Assembly: GCF_022878925.1 (NCBI RefSeq) | Contig: NZ_CP084626.1 | Span: 2,604,001-2,668,000, forward strand | Length of the DNA stretch: 64,000 nt | Origin: Caballeronia sp. TF1N1 | GTDB taxonomy: Bacteria > Pseudomonadota > Gammaproteobacteria > Burkholderiales > Burkholderiaceae | Direction: 5' to 3' | Shown: in pieces, positions 58,617-64,000 of the stretch | Layout: each line of letters opens with the position of its first letter | Numbering within the stretch: the stretch's first letter is position 1 | The notes under the pieces: generated by a model | What the model saw: only the letters and a program-made list of their open reading frames with translations | Databases searched by the model: none | Told to the model about the DNA's origin: nothing | Made by a program: the position numbers and the translations under genes

Positions 58617-58982
58617 TTACTTCTTCAGCGATTGCGCTGCACGACGCGGACCCTTGCGAGTACGGGCGTTGGTGCGCGTGCGCTGGCCACGCAGGGGCAG
58701 ACCCTTGCGATGACGCATGCCGCGGTAGCAACCCAAGTCCATCAGGCGCTTGATGTTCATCGTCACTTCACGGCGCAGATCGCCTTCGACGATGAACTTG
58801 CCCACTTCGTCACGCAGCTTTTCGAGGTCTGCGTCGGTGAGGTCCTTGACCTTCTTCGAAAATTCCACACCAGCAGCACTGCAAATGCCGCGGGAACGCG
58901 TGCGACCAATGCCGAAGATTGCCGTCAGGCCAATCTCGGTATGCTGGTGATTCGGGATGTTAACCCCTGCGATACGAGCCAT
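58617..58982 (-). CDS. rpsM: 30S ribosomal protein S13
   Basis: A 121-residue S13 of the 30S head. It starts [20 protein letters not shown] and has the helix-two-turns-helix region with [11 protein letters not shown], and the basic C-terminal [20 protein letters not shown] that reaches the tRNAs. It lies 42 bp after rpmJ. Confidence 0.98.
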   Translation of the reverse strand: MARIAGVNIPNHQHTEIGLTAIFGIGRTRSRGICSAAGVEFSKKVKDLTDADLEKLRDEVGKFIVEGDLRREVTMNIKRLMDLGCYRGMRHRKGLPLRGQRTRTNARTRKGPRRAAQSLKK

Positions 58983-59024
58983 TGTTTTTCCTCAAACAAA
59001 AAGCGCAAGCAAAAAGCGCGGCGT

Positions 59025-59141
59025 TCAGCCTTGACGCTGTTTGTGGCGCGGATCAGAGCTGCAAATCACGCGCACAACGCCCTTGCGCTTAATGATCTTG
59101 CAATTGCGGCAAATGCGCTTAACCGATGCCATCACTTTCAT
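59025..59141 (-). CDS. rpmJ: 50S ribosomal protein L36
   Basis: A 38-residue protein, [20 protein letters not shown] and then [18 protein letters not shown]. It keeps the zinc-ribbon ligands: cysteines in CRNC, one in VICSS and a histidine in PRHKQRQG, so it is the zinc-binding C+ form. It lies between infA (20 bp) and rpsM. It is below the size at which automatic gene finders are safe, but position and motif make it certain. Confidence 0.96.
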
Positions 59142-59161
59142 GATATTACCCTTTTTTCAAA

Positions 59162-59380
59162 TCACTTCGCCCGGAACACGATCCGTGCACGAGACAGATC
59201 GTAAGGCGTCAATTCAACCGTAACCTTGTCGCCCGGTAGGATACGGATGTAGTGCATCCGCATCTTTCCGGATATGTGTCCCAGGACGACATGGCCATTT
59301 TCCAATTTCACCCGGAAAGTAGCGTTGGGGAGGTTTTCAATGACCTCACCCTGCATCTGGATTACATCGTCTTTGGCCAT
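59162..59380 (-). CDS. infA: Translation initiation factor IF-1
   Basis: A 72-residue OB-fold protein that blocks the ribosomal A site during initiation: [20 protein letters not shown], then [20 protein letters not shown] and the ending [12 protein letters not shown]. It is eight bp after secY and before rpmJ. Betaproteobacteria often carry another infA elsewhere; this is the copy in the ribosomal cluster. Confidence 0.97.
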   Translation of the reverse strand: MAKDDVIQMQGEVIENLPNATFRVKLENGHVVLGHISGKMRMHYIRILPGDKVTVELTPYDLSRARIVFRAK

Positions 59381-59388
59381 AGTCCTAA

Positions 59389-60735
59389 CTAGCGCATCGG
59401 GACGTTGCCGCCCTTGAAGTTTGCCTTCTTGAGCAGCGATTCATATTGTTGCGACATAACGTACGACTGCACCTGAGCCATGAAGTCCATCGTGACGACG
59501 ACAATGATCAGCAGCGACGTTCCACCAAAATAAAACGGCACGTTCCAACGCAACACCAGAAACTCAGGCAACAGGCACACAAACACGATGTAGATCGCAC
59601 CGGCCAGCGTCAGACGCGTGAGGATGCGGTCGATGTACCGTGCAGTCTGATCGCCCGGACGAATACCCGGAACGAACGCACCGCTCTTCTTCAAGTTGTC
59701 GGCGGTTTCCCTGCTGTTGAACACCAACGCGGTGTAGAAGAAGCAGAAGAACACGATAGCCAACGCATACAGCAGCACGTACACAGGTTGACCGGGCTTG
59801 AGGGCTTCAGCCACGCTGTGCAGCGTGTTCGCGAACCAGCCGGTACGCGCTCCCGAACTGAACCCGTTCAGGATGGTTGCCGGGAAGAGAATGATCGACG
59901 ACGCGAAGATCGGCGGAATCACACCCGACATGTTCAGCTTCAGCGGCAGATGTGACGACTGTCCACCGTAAATCTTGTTACCGACCTGGCGCTTCGCATA
60001 ATTCACGAGGATCTTGCGCTGACCGCGTTCGATGAACACGACCAGATACGTAACCGCCGCGATCAACGCGACGATGATGATCGCCGAGATGATGCTCATC
60101 GAACCGGTGCGAACCAGCTCGAACAGACCGCCGATTGCATTCGGAAAGCCTGCCGCGATACCACCGAAAATGATGATCGAGATGCCGTTGCCGAGACCGC
60201 GCTCCGTGATCTGCTCACCAAGCCACATCAGGAACATCGTGCCCGTCACCAGCGTGACCACCGTCGTCAGCCGGAACACCATGCCGGGATCCAGTACCAG
60301 GCCGGGCTGATTTTCCAGCGCCACCGCGATACCGAAAGCCTGAAAGGTTGCCAGAACCACCGTGAAGATCCGCGTGTACTGCGTGATCTTTCGTTGACCT
60401 GCCTGTCCTTCCTTTTTCAACGCCTCCATTTGCGGCGACACGATCGACAACAACTGCATGATGATCGAGGCCGAAATGTAGGGCATGATGCCCAACGCGA
60501 AAATCGTGAATCGTGACAGCGCGCCACCCGAGAACATGTTGAACATGCCAAGGATGCCGCCCGACTGGCTTTGGAACAACTTCGCCAGCTGATCCGGATC
60601 GATGCCGGGAACCGGAATATGCGCACCAATGCGGTAGACAACCAACGCCAGCAGCAGGAACACTGCACGCCGACGCAGATCGCCAAATTTCGCCGCGCTT
60701 CGACCGGGTTTTGCGAGACTCGGGCTGTTAGCCAA
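59389..60735 (-). CDS. secY: Preprotein translocase subunit SecY
   Basis: The channel subunit of the SecYEG translocon, 448 residues with ten membrane helices. Family markers: [20 protein letters not shown] (plug and helix 2), [20 protein letters not shown], the cytoplasmic loop [23 protein letters not shown] [38 protein letters not shown] and the end region of helix 10. It starts [15 protein letters not shown], 41 bp after rplO. Confidence 0.97.
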   Translation of the reverse strand: MANSPSLAKPGRSAAKFGDLRRRAVFLLLALVVYRIGAHIPVPGIDPDQLAKLFQSQSGGILGMFNMFSGGALSRFTIFALGIMPYISASIIMQLLSIVSPQMEALKKEGQAGQRKITQYTRIFTVVLATFQAFGIAVALENQPGLVLDPGMVFRLTTVVTLVTGTMFLMWLGEQITERGLGNGISIIIFGGIAAGFPNAIGGLFELVRTGSMSIISAIIIVALIAAVTYLVVFIERGQRKILVNYAKRQVGNKIYGGQSSHLPLKLNMSGVIPPIFASSIILFPATILNGFSSGARTGWFANTLHSVAEALKPGQPVYVLLYALAIVFFCFFYTALVFNSRETADNLKKSGAFVPGIRPGDQTARYIDRILTRLTLAGAIYIVFVCLLPEFLVLRWNVPFYFGGTSLLIIVVVTMDFMAQVQSYVMSQQYESLLKKANFKGGNVPMR

Positions 60736-60776
60736 GAACCTTCTCCGATGCTAGTGCTAGTAACGGCGAAATCGCG

Positions 60777-61211
60777 TTACTCGGCGAACGAGCCGCCAGC
60801 GGCTTCGATTGCTGCACGGGCGCCCTTCGTTGCCGTCAGACCCTTCACCGTGACCTTGCGGGTGATCTCGCCGGTCTTGATGATCTTCGCGCTCTTGATG
60901 AGCTCGCCGACCAGACCCGCTTGCTTCAAAGCCAACAGATCGATTTCGTCGACCGGCAGCTTCTCGAGATCAGCCAGGCGCACTTGACCGACGAATTCCT
61001 TCGTCAGCGAAGTGAAGCCGCGCTTCGGCAGACGACGCTGCAGAGGCATCTGACCGCCTTCGAAGCCGACTTTGTGAAAGCCGCCCGAACGCGATTTCTG
61101 ACCCTTGTGGCCGCGACCTGCAGTCTTGCCGAGGCCCGAACCGATGCCGCGACCGACGCGACGCTTAGCGTGCTTCGCGCCTTCTGCCGGTTTCAGGTTA
61201 TTCAATTCCAT
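60777..61211 (-). CDS. rplO: 50S ribosomal protein L15
   Basis: A 144-residue L15. It begins [20 protein letters not shown] and has the basic, glycine-rich [20 protein letters not shown], then [16 protein letters not shown] use the ATG at 61211, with GGAG seven bases upstream; a TTG two codons earlier is an alternative. It lies 30 bp after rpmD. Confidence 0.97.
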   Translation of the reverse strand: MELNNLKPAEGAKHAKRRVGRGIGSGLGKTAGRGHKGQKSRSGGFHKVGFEGGQMPLQRRLPKRGFTSLTKEFVGQVRLADLEKLPVDEIDLLALKQAGLVGELIKSAKIIKTGEITRKVTVKGLTATKGARAAIEAAGGSFAE

Positions 61212-61241
61212 GTTCAACTCCTTGGATCCTAGTCGGCGGCC

Positions 61242-61424
61242 TTAGCCGATGACCTTAACGAGGTACGAAACCTTGTTGATCATCCCGCGCACTGCCGGCG
61301 TGTCCTGCAGCTCGCTCACCGAGTTGAGGCGACGCAGGCCGAGGCCACGCACCGTAGCGCGGTGCGTTTCGCGGGTCCCGATCAGGCTCTTGACGAGCTG
61401 AATCTTGACAGTTTTCTCAGACAT
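61242..61424 (-). CDS. rpmD: 50S ribosomal protein L30
   Basis: A 60-residue L30, [20 protein letters not shown] followed by [20 protein letters not shown] and a last [11 protein letters not shown]. Normal length; 14 bp after rpsE. Confidence 0.97.
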   Translation of the reverse strand: MSEKTVKIQLVKSLIGTRETHRATVRGLGLRRLNSVSELQDTPAVRGMINKVSYLVKVIG

Positions 61425-61438
61425 GATGACCTCGAGGC

Positions 61439-61957
61439 TTAGCCCAAAATATCTTCGACGGACTTGCCGCGCTTCGCCGCGATGTCGCCCGGCGTGGACT
61501 GCTTACGCAGACCGTCGAGCGTTGCACGAACGAGATTGTACGGGTTCGTCGAACCGTGGCTCTTGGCCACCACGTTCTGCACGCCCATCACGTCGAACAC
61601 TGCGCGCATCGGGCCGCCTGCGATCACGCCAGTACCGTCCTTCGCCGGAGCGAGGAGGACTGCGGAAGCGCCATGCTTACCGTGCACTTCGTGTTGCAAC
61701 GTACCGTTCTTGAGCGGCACCTTGAACATGTTGCGGCGGGCTTGCTCCATTGCCTTTTGAACGGCGACCGGAACTTCCTTCGCTTTGCCCTTGCCCATGC
61801 CGACGCGGCCATCACCGTCGCCAACCACGGTCAGTGCGGCAAAACCGAGAATCCGGCCACCCTTTACGACCTTGGTCACGCGGTTGACCGAAATCATCTT
61901 TTCGCGCAGGCCGTCGTCGCGTTCGTCAGCCTGAACTTTCGCTTGCATCTTTGCCAT
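61439..61957 (-). CDS. rpsE: 30S ribosomal protein S5
   Basis: A 172-residue S5 of the 30S body, important for accuracy and the target of spectinomycin resistance changes. It has [20 protein letters not shown] with the loop around residues 20-35, [20 protein letters not shown], and [20 protein letters not shown]. It lies 14 bp after rplR. Confidence 0.98.
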   Translation of the reverse strand: MAKMQAKVQADERDDGLREKMISVNRVTKVVKGGRILGFAALTVVGDGDGRVGMGKGKAKEVPVAVQKAMEQARRNMFKVPLKNGTLQHEVHGKHGASAVLLAPAKDGTGVIAGGPMRAVFDVMGVQNVVAKSHGSTNPYNLVRATLDGLRKQSTPGDIAAKRGKSVEDILG

Positions 61958-61971
61958 GACGAATTCTTCCC

Positions 61972-62337
61972 TTAGAACTTGAGCCCGGCTTCGCGCGCGG
62001 CATCAGCCAGCGCTTTCACGCGGCCGTGGTAGCGGAAACCCGAGCGGTCAAAGGCGACGGATTCGATGCCGGCAGCCTTCGCCTTCTCGGCAATACGCTT
62101 GCCGATCAGGGTTGCAGCGTTGATGTTGCCGCCCTTGCCCGACTTGTCAGCCAGTTCAGCGCGCACTTCGGCTTCCAGCGTCGAGGCGCTTGCAAGCACC
62201 TTCGTGCCGCATGCCGAGAACACTTGCGCGTAGATATGCGTATTCGTGCGATGCACGGCGAGACGCGCGACCTGCAGCTCAGCGATCTTGATACGCGTCT
62301 GACGAGCGCGGCGCAGGCGAGATTGAGTCTTATCCAT
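61972..62337 (-). CDS. rplR: 50S ribosomal protein L18
   Basis: A 121-residue 5S rRNA-binding protein, [20 protein letters not shown], then [20 protein letters not shown] and the end [20 protein letters not shown]. It lies 12 bp after rplF. Confidence 0.98.
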   Translation of the reverse strand: MDKTQSRLRRARQTRIKIAELQVARLAVHRTNTHIYAQVFSACGTKVLASASTLEAEVRAELADKSGKGGNINAATLIGKRIAEKAKAAGIESVAFDRSGFRYHGRVKALADAAREAGLKF

Positions 62338-62349
62338 GATTGCGCACCC

Positions 62350-62883
62350 TTACTTCTTCTTCGTTTCTTTGAGGATCACGACCTCGTCGGCATAACGCAC
62401 GCCCTTGCCCTTATAGGGCTCCGGCGGACGATAGCCACGAACTTCCGCCGCGACTTGGCCGACTTTCTGCTTGTCGATCCCCTTGATCACGATTTCGGTC
62501 TGCGTCGGGGTTTCAGCCTTGACGCCTTCCGGCATCTGGTGCACCACGGGGTGCGAGAAACCCAGCGACAGATTCAGCTTGTCGCCTTGCGCTTGTGCAC
62601 GATAACCGACGCCAACCAGCGTCAGCTTGCGTTCGAAACCCTTGGTGACGCCATGCACCATGTTCGCCACCAGGGCGCGCATCGTGCCGGACATCGCGTT
62701 CGCTTCGCGGCTTTCGTCAGCCGGCGCGAAATTCAACGTACCGTTGTCGTTCGCCACGCTCACCAGCGGATTGCCCGCTTGCGAAATCGTGCCGAGCGGA
62801 CCCTTGACGGTGATGACGTCGCCCTTGACGGCCACTTCGGCGCCTTGCGGCAACGCGATCGGGCTCTTACCTACTCGAGACAT
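62350..62883 (-). CDS. rplF: 50S ribosomal protein L6
   Basis: A 177-residue L6 with two related domains: [20 protein letters not shown], then [20 protein letters not shown] and the C-terminal [21 protein letters not shown] start at the ATG at 62883, the usual N-terminus; codons upstream overlap the end of rpsH. It lies 19 bp after rpsH. Confidence 0.98.
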   Translation of the reverse strand: MSRVGKSPIALPQGAEVAVKGDVITVKGPLGTISQAGNPLVSVANDNGTLNFAPADESREANAMSGTMRALVANMVHGVTKGFERKLTLVGVGYRAQAQGDKLNLSLGFSHPVVHQMPEGVKAETPTQTEIVIKGIDKQKVGQVAAEVRGYRPPEPYKGKGVRYADEVVILKETKKK

Positions 62884-62902
62884 GTTTCTTCTCCCTTCGG
62901 CG

Positions 62903-63298
62903 TTAAGCGACGTAGCAGATGACTTCGCCACCGACGCCGGTCTGGCGCGCCTTGCGGTCAGTCATCACACCCTTCGGCGTCGAGACGATTGCAACGCCCA
63001 GGCCATTCATCACCTGAGGAATGTCGTTGCGACCGCGGTACACGCGCAGACCAGGCTTCGAGACGCGCTCGAGGCGCTCGATAACCGGACGGCCAGCGTA
63101 GTACTTCAACGCGATGTTCAATTCCGACTTCGCACCTTCAGCCTTCACTGCGAAATCGTCGATATAACCTTCGTCCTTCAAAACCTGCGCAATCGCAACC
63201 TTGACTTTCGACGAGGGCATAGTCACCGAAACCTTCTCAACCATCTGCGCATTGCGGATGCGAGTCAGCATATCGGCGATAGGATCACTCATGCTCAT
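62903..63298 (-). CDS. rpsH: 30S ribosomal protein S8
   Basis: A 131-residue S8, primary 16S rRNA binder and, in E. coli, repressor of the spc operon. It starts [20 protein letters not shown] and ends [20 protein letters not shown] plus [11 protein letters not shown]. It lies 14 bp after rpsN. Confidence 0.98.
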   Translation of the reverse strand: MSMSDPIADMLTRIRNAQMVEKVSVTMPSSKVKVAIAQVLKDEGYIDDFAVKAEGAKSELNIALKYYAGRPVIERLERVSKPGLRVYRGRNDIPQVMNGLGVAIVSTPKGVMTDRKARQTGVGGEVICYVA

Positions 63299-63312
63299 TT
63301 ATGTTTCTCCTA

Positions 63313-63618
63313 TTACCAGCTCGCCTTGGTGAGGCCAGGGATTTCACCGCGGAATGCGATTTCGCGGATCTTGCTACGCGCGAGTCCGAACTTGCGGAAC
63401 GTGCCGCGAGGACGACCCGTGATCGCGCAGCGGTTACGCTTGCGAGTGGGGTTCGAGTTACGCGGCAATTGTTGCAGCGCGAGACGGGCGATATAGCGTT
63501 CTTCGTCCGACTTGCTTGCGTCGTCGATCACAGCCTTCAGCTCAGCACGCTTCGGAGCGTACTTGGCTGCGAGGCGTGCGCGCTTCTTTTCACGTTCGAT
63601 CAGTGCCAGTTTAGCCAC
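63313..63618 (-). CDS. rpsN: 30S ribosomal protein S14
   Basis: A 101-residue S14, reading [20 protein letters not shown] after the first codon, then [20 protein letters not shown] and the end [13 protein letters not shown]. It is the long form without the four-cysteine zinc site. The start is GTG (63616-63618), seven bases after the rplE stop; no ATG lies at the right place. Confidence 0.96.
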   Translation of the reverse strand: MAKLALIEREKKRARLAAKYAPKRAELKAVIDDASKSDEERYIARLALQQLPRNSNPTRKRNRCAITGRPRGTFRKFGLARSKIREIAFRGEIPGLTKASW

Positions 63619-63625
63619 GGTAACC

Positions 63626-64000
63626 TCAGTTTCTGAACGGGAACTTGAAGCCGGCGAGCAGCGCCTTTGCTTCGTCGTCACTCTTCGCGGTGGTCGTGAT
63701 GCTGATGTTCAGCCCACGCAGCGCGTCGATCTTGTCGTAGTCAATTTCGGGGAAAATGATCTGCTCTTTCACACCGATGTTGTAGTTACCACGACCGTCG
63801 AAAGCACGGCCCGAGACGCCACGGAAGTCGCGCACACGGGGGAGCGCAACCGTCACGAAGCGGTCCAGGAATTCGTACATCGCTTGACCGCGCAGCGTAA
63901 CCATCGCGCCGATCGGGTAGCCTTGACGAATCTTGAAGCCCGCGATTGCCTTGCGCGCCTTCGTGATAACCGGCTTTTGGCCAGCGATCTTCGTCAGGTC
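63626..64000 (-). CDS. rplE: 50S ribosomal protein L5, C-terminal part
   Basis: The last 124 residues of L5, which binds 5S rRNA; the N-terminus lies beyond the right edge. The visible part reads from [20 protein letters not shown], has [40 protein letters not shown] and [20 protein letters not shown]. The frame is open to the window edge. Confidence 0.97.
   Translation of the reverse strand, partial: DLTKIAGQKPVITKARKAIAGFKIRQGYPIGAMVTLRGQAMYEFLDRFVTVALPRVRDFRGVSGRAFDGRGNYNIGVKEQIIFPEIDYDKIDALRGLNISITTTAKSDDEAKALLAGFKFPFRN

Overview
The window looks like a piece of the main chromosome of a betaproteobacterium in the Burkholderiaceae, most like Caballeronia or Paraburkholderia. It is GC-rich and densely coded. 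Gene order matches that group: spc/alpha ribosomal cluster, cutA-dsbD, hemB-engB, ccsBA-type cytochrome c maturation, lysA-lptM-cyaY, mrcA opposite pilMN(OP)Q-aroK-aroB, gltBD, a TPP-riboswitch thiOSGE cluster, mlaFEDACB and murA-hisGDCB. The genus is inferred from memory of protein sequences, not from a search. I saw no rRNA, tRNA, CRISPR array, prophage or complete insertion sequence.

Layout. 1-15157 is one block on the minus strand. In transcription order it holds thiO-thiS-thiG-thiE (thiamine) behind a TPP riboswitch, mlaF-E-D-A-C-B (retrograde phospholipid transport, with the lipoprotein gene mlaA inside), an ABC-2 exporter pair, a bolA-like gene, murA, hisG-D-C-B, and the start of a marC-like gene cut by the window edge. 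15736-18887 is on the plus strand: an SbmA/YddA-like ABC transporter with its own terminator, then a two-gene cassette of unknown function (DUF6978-like plus DUF1828/1829-like). A shared terminator separates the cassette from gltD-gltB on the minus strand. A RayT-type transposase-family gene with an altered HUH motif lies behind gltB, followed by ompW and a small DUF883 membrane protein on the plus strand.

27874-40343 is again on the minus strand: pilM-N-(O/P fusion)-Q, aroK, aroB, dgt and a ugpBAE-(ABM)-C-Q glycerol-3-phosphate uptake set. mrcA (PBP1a) diverges from pilM. Around 43-51 kb lie cyaY, lptM, lysA, msrPQ (repair of oxidised periplasmic methionine), ccsB-resB and a diheme cytochrome c4. 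engB and hemB are on the plus strand; between them, on the opposite strand, is a very convincing small RNA candidate with four hairpins, a CUCCUCCC loop and a U-tailed terminator. From 53.4 kb to the right edge the minus strand holds dsbD, cutA and the ribosomal cluster rplQ-rpoA-rpsD-rpsK-rpsM-rpmJ-infA-secY-rplO-rpmD-rpsE-rplR-rplF-rpsH-rpsN-rplE (rplE cut by the edge).

Most of the window is conserved housekeeping DNA. The strongest candidates for something undescribed are the anti-Shine-Dalgarno small RNA at 52.2 kb, the unknown two-gene cassette at 17.6-18.9 kb, the terminator-like hairpins on both sides of rpoA, and the 11-bp inverted repeat upstream of the gltB promoter.
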